NCBI GenBank assembly: GCA_036320915.1 | Contig: JAXBDG010000015.1 | Span: 930,001-994,000, forward strand | Source: Linnemannia elongata | Taxonomy: Eukaryota; Mortierellomycota; Mortierellomycetes; Mortierellales; Mortierellaceae | Direction of reading: 5' to 3' | DNA: 64,000 bases | Shown here: in pieces, positions 22,306-33,662 of the stretch | Position numbering within the stretch: position 1 is the stretch's first letter | How the letters are laid out: every line of letters starts with the position of its first letter | The notes under the pieces: model-generated | Told to the model about the DNA's origin: nothing | What the model saw: only the letters and a program-made list of their open reading frames with translations | Database searches by the model: none | Program-made: the position numbers and the translations under genes

Positions 22306-25300
22306 ATGGTACGCCACCCTGTCAACCCCTGATGGTCAGAAGCGCCTTCAGCGAACTACCACTCTCTGTGCCATCACCATTTAAAACCAACATCTTGGTT
22401 CGGCTTGTCTCAATCGCGTCACCTCTTATATACCCGCATTGCACTTTTTGTTCGGCTTGCTAATCGAATGCATCTCCTTTTGTGTCGTGTCAATACTTTA
22501 CAGGTTATGAAGTTAGAGATCAAGGTACGACAGAGTTGATGCCGTCCCTTGCCCTTCTCGTGGACTAGAGGAGACACCTCAATTGCCTCGAACACTCGAT
22601 ATAACGCCAAGCTGGAAGATATACCTTTGATGTTTTCTGCGACGAGATAAAAGAGAGAAAGAGGAGAAAGACGTTCAGGAACTGACCAGTTGACATTCGA
22701 TTGGAACTTGAATTTAAAATAGAAAAAAATGCTTGCACGCTCTGAGCGTGTCAAGTCAATGGACTTTCACCCAACAGAGCCCTGGATCCTTGCCAGTTTG
22801 TACGATGGCCATGCCTACATCTGGAACTACGAGACTCAGGTAATATAATCGCGCGACAATCAAACTGATCAGTGCCTTCAGTTGAAGTGTTCCCCCCTTT
22901 TCTCTTGAAACTGAGCGTCAGAAAAATTAATTTTTGTTAACGTGGCGCTCTCTTGCTTGCTTTGATCTGTGTAGGCATTGGTCAAGACCTTTGAGGTCAC
23001 CGATCAGCCCGGTAAGAATAGCAACACACAGGACATAACAACAAAAATCACGGCTTACTCACTACACAAACAATTATATTTACAATGGACATTGACCTGA
23101 CCACCTTTCGTTCATTGGTCTCTAATAGTCCGTGCTGCCAAGTTCATTGCCCGCAAGAACTACGTGATTACAGGATCCGACGACATGCAGCTTCGCGTCT
23201 TCAACTACAACACCCACGAGAAGGTTCATTCATGGGATGCCCACAGCGACTACATTCGCTGTATTGCTGTCCATCCTACTCTCCCCTATGTTCTGTCTGG
23301 TTCGGACGACATGACCATCCGTCTCTGGGACTGGGACAAGAACTGGAAGTGCATGCAGGTGAGATACCTCGTCCACTGGCAATCTTACTGTCAATCTCAT
23401 ATGGATCTCACAGGAACTATTGCCCTGATGCGGTACCAAACTTCTTACGAACCTCATTCGCTTACATTCGATGAAAAATAGACATTCGAGGGACACACTC
23501 ACTTTATTATGACCGTGACCATTAACCCCAAGGATACCAACACATTCGCCTCGGCCTGTGTGGATCGCACTGTCAAGGTCTGGTCTCTTGGATCAAGCGT
23601 CGCCAACTTTACACTGGAGGGTCACGAGAAGGGGGTCAACTGGGTCGACTACTACTATGGAGGAGAGAAGCCTTACCTCGTCACCGCAGGCGATGACCAG
23701 CTCGTCAAGATTTGGGATTACCAGAACAAGACCTGTGTTCAGACACTGGAGGGGCATTCTCAAAACGCTACCTTTGCCGTCTTCCATCCAGAATTGCCTA
23801 TCATCATTTCAGGAAGCGAGGATGGAAGCGTCAAGATCTGGCACGCCAACACTTACCGTCTGGAAAATACTCTCAACTATGGCCTGAACCGCGCCTGGGC
23901 TATTGCTTACCGTCGCTCTACCAACGATGTCGCTTTGGGTTTCGACCACGGTTCAGTAGTTATCAAGGTACAGTGCAGGATATCTGAAAACGCGTTCACC
24001 TCTTTCGAAAAGTGAAATCAACAGCGACTGATTATGCATCCATACTCTACATTCATATAATTAGCTGGGTCGTGAGGAACCCACTGTCAGCATGGATAAT
24101 GGTGGAAAGATCATCTGGGCGAAGCACAATGACATTTTGACTTCTGCCGTCAGAGTTAACGCAGGCGACGATCTCAAGGATGGCGAGCGCATCGCTAGTT
24201 CTGCCAAGGATCTCGGCAGCTGTGAAGTATACCCTCAGACCCTTCAGCACAGTCCCAATGGACGCTTTGTTGTTGTTTGCGGAGATGGAGAGTACATTAT
24301 CTACACTGCTTTGGCTTGGAGAAACAAGAGCTTTGGCAGTGGATTGGAGTTTGTCTGGGCTTTGGACTCTAACGAGTACGCTGTTCGTGAGTCGACCAAC
24401 AAGGTCAAGGTCTTCAAGAACTTCAAGGAGAAGCCTAACTTGATCCGCCTTAACTACTCTGCTGAGGGTATCTTTGGAGGCACTCTTCTCGGAGTGAAGA
24501 GCGCCAGCTTCTTGAACTTGTACGACTGGGAAACTGGTTCGACCGTCCGTCGCATTGACTGCAACCCCAAGAACGTAAGTTTGTTGGTGCATCTTCGTGT
24601 CTGTTAAGTTTTGCATTGCACATATATAGTAGACGCTAATGTTTGTATGATTCGTTTCTTGTTCATAGGTCTACTGGTCTGAAACTGGAGATTTGATGAC
24701 CATTGCCTGTGAGGATAGCTTCTACGTCCTTCGCTACAACCGTCTTGCCTACTCTCAGTTTGTCGAGGCCGGCGGTCAGGTTGGAGAGGAGGGTGTCGAG
24801 GAGGCTTTGGAGTTTGTCACTGAGATCCCCGAAAAGTAAGTGCCTTGGCGAACAATTGCCTTGTTTTGTCTACAGCAGAATGTATCGAGCGCAGCGCTGA
24901 CAGCTAGCCGTTTCTTCTTTACTATAGTGTTCAGACTGGATGCTGGGTGGGAGACTGTTTCATTTACACCAACACCGCCAACCGCTTGAACTACTTGGTT
25001 GGAGGACAGACACAGACTATTGCTCACTTTGACAACGCCCACTACCTCCTTGGCTACATTCCTCGCGACGACCGCCTGTACCTTGTCGACAAGGATGTCA
25101 ACGTTGTCAGCTACGGTATCTCTTTGACTGTTATTGAGTACCAGACAGCTGTCCTTCGTGGCGATATGGAGCTTGCCGAGACACTCTTGCCTCGCATCCC
25201 TCACGAACAATTGAACAAGATTGCCAGATTCTTGGAGAGCCAGGACTTGAAGGAGCTTGCCTTGGAGGTCTCGACTGACCAGGAGCACAAGTTTGACCTC

Positions 25301-26390
25301 GCGATCCAGTTGGAACGGTTGGATGAGGCTGTTGTGATTGCTAGATTGTCCGATTCAGAGCCCAAGTGGAAGACTCTCGGAGACTGTGCCATGAACAAGT
25401 GGAAGATCAACCTTGCCGAGGAGTGCTTTATTCACGCCAAGGACTTGAGCGGCCTTTTGCTGATCTACACCTCAAGCGGAAACGCTGAGGGTCTCCGGAG
25501 GTTGGCTGCTTTGGCTAAGGAGGCAGGAAAGAACAACGTTGCCTTTTCGTGCTACCTGTCTCTTGGTCAAATGGAGGATTGTATCGAGATTCTTATCGAT
25601 ACTGAGCGTATCCCTGAGGCTGCCATGCTCGCCAGAACCTATGTCCCAAGGTACAAACTTAAGACATGTCGTACCTAAATTTCTTTTGTTGAAAGCACTC
25701 ATGCTCCGAATGTGTTCCTAACGTTTCTCGTCAATGTTTTTTGTAGTGCTGTTCCTCGCGTTCTCCAGCTCTGGAAGGACTCTTTGGTCGCTGCCAAGAG
25801 AGAGAAGACTGCCCAGGCACTTGCTGACCCTCTTGAGTACGAGGACATGTTCCCCGATCTCCAGTATGGTCTCTTGGCCGAGCAGGCCGTCAAGGCTGCC
25901 AGAGAAACGCCTGTTCCTGCCACCTCTTACTATGCTTGGAAGGAGTCCCTCGATCGCGACATCATTTCAGGTACGTCCTTTAAGTTGATCCTAGAAACGT
26001 GCGTGGGGCTATTTTTTTTCTCGGGAGAGCGTGTTCAACTAATATTCATTTTCCTCACCTTTCCTCTATTTTACTATAGAGTTCAAATCGGGCCAAGGCC
26101 TCCCAAATCTGCTTGACCAGGGTTCGCAGAGCCCTGTCCAGCACTACCACGAGACCAATGGCGACGAGTATCCTACAGAGGAGCATGCTGAGCAATACAT
26201 TCAAGATGACATGAGCCACCTGTCCTTAGAGGTATGAATTTGACTTTCAACTTTGATGTGGAGTTTGTTAATCTGCGTATGAAGGTCACTCCAGATTTCA
26301 GCATGTACTTACCCCCCTTCATTTCATTTGATGTTGTAGGAAAACGGAGCGAACATAGATGAGAGTGCATATGTTGACGATTTGATTTAG
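22306..26390 (+). CDS. SEC27: Coatomer subunit beta' (beta'-COP, COPB2/Sec27)
   Basis: COPI coat subunit that binds di-lysine cargo for Golgi-to-ER transport. Exons: 22306-22308, 22504-22524, 22723-22839, 22975-23011, 23129-23358, 23482-23967, 24065-24574, 24669-24835, 24928-25650, 25747-25970, 26080-26231 and 26340-26390. They give 906 residues, the length of human COPB2. The first coding exon is only ATG and the second encodes VMKLEIK. Residues 1-300 form the first WD40 propeller ([46 protein letters not shown]), then a second propeller ([17 protein letters not shown]) and an alpha-solenoid ([27 protein letters not shown]). The C-terminus is short and acidic. A start at the Met in exon 2 would lose only two residues. 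Confidence 0.95.
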
Positions 26391-27262
26391 AGTTGCATTC
26401 AAACAAAAACGAACGGCTGGGAAAATAAAAGGAAAAGATAATTTTGTAAACAAGTCGCTTAACTGAAAAAAAAAAAAAAAAGTGTTCCTTGTTTAGCAGG
26501 AAGTTTGCGCTACCAACTTTGCAGATGATCCTTTCTTTTTTTTTTTAGTCCTGTGTGATGTGATGTAATCATGGCGGTTTGGTAAAGGCGAATGAGGCGG
26601 GAGAGTGTGGTAGAACAGAGTAGAAGAAATGGAGGCAAGGGAATGAGCGAAACAAACAAGCGCGCATCCCGGAGGCACGAGGGGGGGATCTTGGAAAGAG
26701 AAAACAACGCGAACGCGCATCCTTGGCAGATAAAAGCAAAGAAAGGAACGAAGTAGAAGGGAAAAGAGCGGGAAGAAAGCTACATCATTATCCATGTTCG
26801 CACCCTCTTTCCTCTTTCTTTTCCTGTTGCTTGAGGAGCGGGAAGGGAAGCGAGGTGTTTATCTCACCAGGTTTCGCTGAAGCAGCGAGTGGGGCTCAAA
26901 TGGTAGAGGCGGGTGCCGAGGGAGAAGGCGGAAGATGAGTTAAGGAGAAAGAAAAGAAAACAATAACTTATGCCTCCCGGCACATTCACGCGTTTCTTTC
27001 TTTCGACTCACAAACGCTATCCACACCAGTCTTTCTGCATGCAGCAAAGAGGACCGATAAGCAAGGATGCGGACTCGTGAAAAGATCAAAAAAAAGGTCC
27101 AGCAAGCGTGAGCCCACCTCAACTACTCGTAGCCCTCCTTCCTTTTCGCCTATTGATTAGTAGAACTCTTTTTTTACGCGGCATCGAGAGACAATAAAAC
27201 GACTGATTTAATGATATATATGTTTAAAAGAAATGCACTGTGATGATTTAGACGACGGTTAT
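26391..27262. other. Intergenic spacer between convergent beta'-COP and twin-CX3C repeat genes
   Basis: About 870 bp. It has an A run at 26467-26481 and purine-rich stretches. Short open frames have no recognisable features. It carries the 3' UTRs of both neighbours. Confidence 0.5.
26424..26429 (+). terminator. Polyadenylation signal AATAAA
   Basis: AATAAA 34 bp downstream of the beta'-COP stop codon. Confidence 0.55.
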
Positions 27263-30110
27263 TTAAGCGACAACAACGAGAGCAGAGACGACGGCCAAGA
27301 GAGTGGCCAATCCAGAGGCCGCAAACTTGACAGCGCTGCTTCCCTTGTCTCCGCCGGTGCCGGGGGCGGTGGTGGGCTGACCAGTGATGGGGTCCGTGGG
27401 AGTAACGGGACCAGTGGGGGTAGTGGTGGCGTTGAGACCGGCGTTTTTGTTGGCGTTGTACCAGGCCTTCTGCTCAGTGAACTGGTTAGTGTACAGCTCA
27501 AGCTCGGCGGGAGGGCACTTGCCCATGCACATGCCGGCCTTTGTCATAAACTCGCGGGTGTTGTCCGAGCCAGACTCGAAGGAGTAGGCGAGTGATTGGA
27601 TGAAGTAGGGGGACTTGGGGTCCTCGGAATAGTTGGGGAACATAGCCTTGCCGGTCTCGAGTGTGCATCCTTGGACGCAAGGACCGTTAGGCGTGAAGGG
27701 GTAGACGAATCCGCCGGCAGGAGGGGTGATGGGGCCAGTGGGAGGGCCGGTGGGGTTGGAAGGGTCGCCGCCGGGGCCAGTGGGGTTGGTGGGGTCGCCA
27801 CCACCGTTGCCGTTATTGTTGGCGTTGTACCAAGCCTTCTGGGCGTCGTACTGCTGGCGGTAGAGGTTGAGTTCCTCAACAGGGCAGGGACCCATGCACA
27901 TTCCGGCGTCGGTCATGAACTTGACGGTGTTGGCCGAGCCAGACTCGAAAGTGTAAGAGAGGGACTGAATGAAGTAGGGCGACTTAGGATCCTCAGAATA
28001 GTTGGGGAACATGGCCTTACCGACCTTGTTAGTGCAGCCAGCAACGCAAGCACCGTTAGGCTTGAAGGGGTAGTCAAATCCACCGGCAGGGGGGGTAACA
28101 GGTCCGGTAGGGAGAGGGCCAGTAGGGGATGTGGTGGTGGGCTTGGTGGGGTCGGTAGGGTTTCCGCCTCCACTCTTATTGGCGTTGTACCAAGCCTTCT
28201 GGGCGTCGTACTGTTGACGGTAAAGGTTGAGCTCCTCAATAGGACAAGGACCCATGCACATTCCGGCGTCAGTCATGAACTTGACGGTGTTGGGCGAACC
28301 AGACTCGAAAGTGTAGGCGAGGGACTGAATGAAGTAGGGTGACTTGGGATCCTCAGAATAGTTGGGGAACATGGCCTTGCCGACCTTGTTGGTGCAACCA
28401 GCAACGCACTGACCATTGGGCTTGAAGGGGTAGTTGAATCCACCGCTGGGAGGGTTGACGGGACCAGTGGGAACAGGGCCAGGAGTGGTGGTAGTGGGCT
28501 TGTTGGTGGTAACAGGGGGGTTGGTGCCTCCGTTCTTGTTGGCGATGTACCAAGCCTTCTGGGCGTCGTACTGCTGGCGGTAGAGGTTAAGTTCCTCAAC
28601 AGGGCAAGGGCCCATGCACATTCCGACGTCGGTCATGAACTTGATGGTATTGGCCGAGCCAGACTCGAAAGTGTAGGCGAGGGACTGAATGAAGTAGGGT
28701 GACTTGGGATCCTCAGAATAGTTGGGGAACATAGTCTTGCCGACCCTGTTGGTGCAACCAGCAACGCACTGACCATTGGGCTTGAAGGGGTAGTTGAATC
28801 CACCGCTGGGAGTAGTGGGGACGGGGCCAGAGGTCGTGGTGGTAGTAGTGGTGGTAGTGGGAACAGTGGGGATAGTAGGGACACCGGTGGTGGGCTTGGG
28901 CTTGTTGGCGTTGTACCAAACCTTCTGATCAAAGAACTGGGCAGAGTAAAGATCGTTCTCGGCAGCGGGGCACTTGCCCTGGCACATACCGACGTCGGTC
29001 ATGAAGGCTCTGGTCTTATCTGATCCAGACTCAAAGGAGTACGAGAGCGACTCAAAGAAGTAAGGAGACTTGGGATCGTCAGAGAAGTTGGGGAACATGG
29101 CCTTGCCGACAGTGTTGATGCAGTTTTGGACACAGGGGCCGTTGGGCTTGAAGGGGTAGGCTGGGTCAACACCTGGGGGGGTGGTTGTGACGACTGGAGG
29201 AGCGCTGGTGGTAGTAGTGACGGTGGTGGTAGGGACGGTGGTGGTAGTGGTAGCGGGCTTGTTGGCGTTGTACCAGTTGACCTGGGCGCTGTATTGGGAG
29301 CTGTAGAGGGCGATCTGATCCTTAGGACAAGGAGCCATGCAGGTGCCGGCCTTGATCATAAACTTTTGGTTGTTGGCAGAGCCACGGACATAGCTGTAGG
29401 ACATGGACTCCCAGAAGTAAGGAGACTTGGGGTCCTCAGAGTAGTTGGGGTTCAAGGACAAACCGGCCTCGAGTGTGCAGGCGGCAACACAGGCGCCGTT
29501 GGGGATGAAGGGGAAGGCAGGGTCAAGGACAGGAGTAGTGGGGGTAGGGGCGACAGTGGTGGTGGTGGTGGTGGTGGTAGTGGTAGTGGTGGTGACGGGA
29601 CGAGGAGGAGGAGTGCCGCTCTTGTTGGCCTGGTACCAGAGCTTCTTGGAGGGGTACTGCTGGCGGTAGAGGGTGAGCTCATCAGGGGGGCAGGGACCCA
29701 TGCACATGCCAGCATCCGCCATGAACGAAGAAGTGTTTGGCGAGCCAGACTCAAAGGTATAGGAGAGAGACTCGATGAAGCGAGGTCCATACTCATCAAC
29801 ATCGTTGTACTCGGGGAAACGGGTCTTTCCGACACGCTATCAATGGAAGATGTAAATGTTTGTAAGAATTGAGCATTTTTGTGAATGAGAACGTGGGTAA
29901 AAAGAAAGAGGGGAGAGTGTGAGCGTGAGTGTATGTGTGTATTGGCGAAAGAGACAGAGAGATAGAGGGAGGGGTGGAGGCAATAAGAAAGAGACTTACG
30001 TCGGTACATGCTGCAACGCAGGCACCCTCGGGAGGGAAGGGGAAGTAGGCAGACTGAGCGTTGGCGACCGCAATCAAGGCGGACGCAATAGCAACTGCAG
30101 AGAAGCGCAT
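27263..30110 (-). CDS. Secreted GPI-anchor-type protein with seven twin-CX3C domains
   Basis: Unrecognised cell-surface protein. Exons are 30110-30000 and 29836-27263, giving 894 residues. It starts with a signal peptide (MRFSAVAIASALIAVANA). Seven domains of about 88 residues follow, at roughly residues 21-109, 144-231, 263-349, 384-473, 504-593, 624-713 and 747-836. Each has G-x-C-V-x-x-C near its start and G-x-C-x-x-x-C-P near its end, with PNYSEDPKSPYF, SL-x-Y-x-F-E-S-G-S and W-Y-x-A-N-K between. Linkers are Thr/Pro runs in the first half and Gly/Pro/Asn/Thr in the second. The end (GDKGSSAVKFAASGLATLL and a hydrophobic run to the stop) looks like a GPI-attachment signal. So a glycosylated wall or plasma-membrane protein is likely; ligand and function are unknown. 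The intron falls inside domain 1, as in the paralogue at 33178. Confidence 0.88.
27809..28798 (-). repeat. Three near-identical 360-bp tandem units (domains 4-6)
   Basis: Within the seven-domain gene, domains 4, 5 and 6 (28798-28529, 28438-28169 and 28078-27809) recur with an exact period of 360 bp, 120 codons. Landmarks at 27841, 28201 and 28561 line up base for base. Protein differences are few and mainly in the linkers. Domains 1, 2, 3 and 7 are clearly more diverged, which points to recent tandem duplication or gene conversion in the centre. Confidence 0.9.
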
Positions 30111-30233
30111 TGCGGTTGTTGCTGATCAGTTGATCGAGGGTAAAGGAATTGGGAAAGGGGAAACAATTAGGAAACCGAAGAAGAAAAGAAAAGAAAGAAA
30201 AAAAAAAAAAAAAAGAGGGAAGGGCGTTCAATG

Positions 30234-30240
30234 TTATATA
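30234..30240 (-). promoter_or_regulatory. TATA box of the seven-domain gene
   Basis: TATATAA in gene sense, about 125 bp upstream of the start codon at 30110. Confidence 0.5.
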
Positions 30241-30241
30241 T

Positions 30242-33065
30242 GTTTGCGTTAGTTCACGCACGTTTCTTCTTTTTTGTCTTTTCCCTTCATATCTCCCTTC
30301 TGTGTTATCAGATCCTTACTTGAAATAAAATACTCCGTAGTGGTGTCGTGCTTAATGAGGCAAGCAAAACTTTTGGCGCGGCTGAACCTAAAGTAATGTG
30401 GGCTATTTTGGTATAAAAAAAGCGCACGTTGAGGATACAGCAGCAACAAGCAGCATCAGCGACTCCAGAGGAATGAAAAAACAGATCGAGAAAACAGCGG
30501 AATTCTACTTGGAAAGAAGCGGACCTTTGACTCAGGTCCAGATAAAGAGAGAGAGTGAGAGATGAGGGAGAAACAGAAAAAGAGGCAAGAGCACGAGACG
30601 CGGACTGCGGGTAAACAAGGGGGGTGACGAAGGATGATGGTGGATGAATAAGACAGGAGGAAAATTAGAACGCGTTGTGAACCTTTGTTTTTGGACTGGT
30701 TTGAGCCAGGCGCGGGCGAAGAAGGAACAGGAACAAGGTTGACAAGGCCAGCAAGGCTGAAAAGGTGGAGAGAAGTCGAGTAGTCGAGAGAAGGAATCTG
30801 AGTATATGATGAGAGTGTGTGTAAACTGTAAACAAATGAGCGAGGTTTAAACTCAATCTGTGGCGCTCTAAGCTAGTCGTTTTCGAACCCGGGTAAGTGA
30901 GCAACAACCCAGAAGAGGTTTGGTGAGTAAGCGAGTGTGTTTTTGTGTGTGTAAGAAAGAGAGAGAGGAAAACAGAAGAAAACAAAGAAAACGAGATACC
31001 TTTCGCTCCTTGAACCTTATTCTGCCCACATTTCCTCTACTGGATCTGATAACCCAACACCTTTTGCTGCAAGGAAAAAAAAATTAGCCACAAACAGAGA
31101 ATCAACAAGAGATGGGAAAAGAAACCTTTCCATGTTAATGCTCCTGTCGTGAAAGTAGGCTAATCCGCAGACATGCTAATGCGTTGATGCTACTCTGAAT
31201 TTAAAAAAAAGCTTCTAGTTAGGTACGGCGTGAAGGGAGGCCGGCGTCTAGATCGCCAGCCTTGTCTAGGATCAGATAAGCGGTGAGAATACATGCCAGC
31301 GTGTCTTGAATAATTTCGTGATTGATGGCTTAGACACTCAGCGGAGGCGCAATCCAAGCCATTCATTCATCCATAAGTGAGATCGATGCTTAGCAATCAG
31401 GCGTTTTTCTCACTCTCAAGTAAATAAAAGGAAGAGAGCTGTTTGTTCCAGAGCGGAGAGAGAGTACGAGTTAGAATGAGAATGGGAACGAATGAGTGAG
31501 GCATCGTCAAATGGCGCAAAAGGAGTTTTAAACTACGGACAAAGACGACACATGAAAAAAGGATGCTTTATTTGGGCAACCGTAACAGGTTATTTCTAAA
31601 GACCAGCAAGCACAAACCTTAACGGTTGCATCAACATGCACCTATGACGAACCAAGGATCTTTTGTTTTTATGAGAAGGAAAGAAACACAGGAGGACACT
31701 ATTCAGCCGTCAACAAACAAGGAACAACAAGGAAGATGCAACCTTCTTAAAGATGGACATGGGTGGGTACCCCGATCCACCAACAAAGTAGGACACATGG
31801 AATGCACGTCGTTGTATGCAGAACATTGATTTTCTACAACCAAAAAGTTGAAGAGGACAAAGATTCAAAGAGCAAAAGCAAAAAGGATCTGATATGCTTT
31901 GTCGGTACGAAGAAAGAAAGAAGTCTTCTTTTTTTCTTTGTTTAGGTTCAGAGAATGAGAAGGTGAGATGGACGGAATAGGTGGGAACGGTTTTGTTTAT
32001 TTCGTGTTTTCTTTACGCCTTGTTTTTGCTTAACGTTCAGCCAGGCGAAAAAGGCATTTTTGGTTGTTGTTTTTTCCTTCCTCTCTTTTGGACTCGAGGG
32101 AGATCTAGGCCGGGTATGAAGATCCAATGACTTCTCTTTGAAGGCGCTGTCTTTGTCAGGATTTAGGCGCATGTATGTACTCAGAGGGATGTACTGTATG
32201 CCCTTCTAAAGTTAGTCGAGCAATGACAGCCATGCATTCTTTTCCGTGAAAATAAGAAACTGACAGCGTGGCCTGATGCATTTTTTTTTGTCTTAATGCG
32301 GCTTGCATTATTTTTTCATCCCTCAAGAATTTCAATCTGATAACCCGGCCAAGGTTTTAAGTTATCTGATCCTGAACAAGACGGGGAGAGATTAAGGTTC
32401 ATGTACCGAAATTCGCCTTGCCTCTCGCTTACCCATACTCACACCATACAACACACACACGCTCTCTCTCTCACTCTCTCTCGCTCTCTCACTTGTTCGA
32501 AGTACCAGAACACACCATCGAATGACTGAGGGATACAAGAGCACATACAGACCCCTCGCACTCTACATCATCCTATCCATCTTCCTTCGCCTTTGGACTT
32601 CTTGAGCTTCTTATTTTTTTATGTTGACGCCCCGCTCACAAACCTGTAAAACAAGGAAAATACACTGCATGTTAACCATGTATTTTTCTGAACATAACCA
32701 TCACCACCACCGCTACAAGTACACAACACAACAACTTCATCAACAACCCCCACTATCATGGCTCACCCTAATGCGCAAGCTTCGCTCCTTATTTATCCGC
32801 TTCCGCCCAATACAACTCTAGACAAACGCAATTACTCTTTGGAACTGTTAAGACATTTATCTTTCTGTTACAAACATGCCAAAAAGGCTACCTCTGCAGC
32901 CCTTTGTCATCGAAACTCATAACGGTGCTTCCCGCGTCTAGAACACGTCTTTTGACGCCACCACAACCGCCAACGTTTACCATGCATACAACGGTCAATA
33001 GATATTGGAAGGGTCCAATTACCCATGAGCAAAAAAAAACGGTTACTCATGAGCACAGAAAATCG
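30242..33065. other. Long divergent intergenic region between the two twin-CX3C genes
   Basis: About 2.8 kb with no supportable gene, tRNA or repeat. Open frames are short and low in coding character. A CT microsatellite lies at about 32460-32490. It presumably holds the regulatory regions of both divergent family members. Confidence 0.5.
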
Positions 33066-33071
33066 TATAAA
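33066..33071 (+). promoter_or_regulatory. TATA box of the single-domain gene
   Basis: TATAAA 112 bp upstream of the ATG at 33178, a spacing like that of the divergent paralogue. Confidence 0.5.
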
Positions 33072-33177
33072 GTGCAAGGGTTCATCGTCGTTTTTTTCTT
33101 TTCTTTCTCATCTCACCAACACATCCTCTCAATCCTCCTCACCACTACCCCGCCCCAAACACAACCAACTATCCACC

Positions 33178-33662
33178 ATGCGTTTCGCCTCTGCCATCGT
33201 TGCCGCCGCTGCTGCCGCCATTGCTAGCGCCCAGGTTGTCTTCCCCTTCGCCCCTGAGGGTCCCTGTGTTGCCGCCTGCACTGACGTGAGTAACCCCTCT
33301 AAATCAATCGATCGCGCTACATCTCCCAAATCATTTTCATGCATCACACCCCCTTCAATTACACAAGCCTAACATTTGCATCTCTCTTGCGCCACATCAC
33401 TCTCCATCCTTCAAAACAGGTCGCCGGCAAGTCCTTCTTCCCCCTCTACGATGATGTCGATGCCAACGGTCCTTTCTTCTTCACCTCCCTCTCGTACACC
33501 TTCGAGCGCGGCACCCCCATGGCCATCGCTTTCATGACCAAGGCCGGTACCTGCATGAACGACTGCCCCATGGACCAGCAGAACGCCTACCGTGCCAGCT
33601 ACTACCCCAAGTACAACTGGTACCAGGCCAACAAGCCCGCTCCCCTCCGTCGTCGCGCTTAA
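33178..33662 (+). CDS. Small secreted single twin-CX3C domain protein
   Basis: Single-domain relative of the seven-domain protein. Exons are 33178-33285 and 33420-33662, giving 116 residues. A signal peptide (MRFASAIVAAAAAAIASAQ) is followed by one domain: VFPFAPEGPCVAACTD, then after the intron VAGKSFFPLYDDVDANGPFF, SLSYTFERG, KAGTCMNDCPMDQQNAY and YNWYQANKP. The chain ends PLRRRA with no GPI signal, so it should be freely secreted. Four cysteines in two CX3C pairs suggest two disulfides. Codon choice is strongly C-ending, which suggests high expression. It is closest to domain 1 of the large protein, with the same intron place and phase. Function unknown. Confidence 0.88.

Noticed and set aside
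29126..29872. Gly/Val-rich plus-strand frames over the seven-domain gene
   Set aside because: Complement of Thr/Pro-rich linker codons; no independent signal peptide or motif.
30875..30900. TTCGAACC on the plus strand as a reverse-strand tRNA T loop
   Set aside because: No matching stems or anticodon arm on either side.
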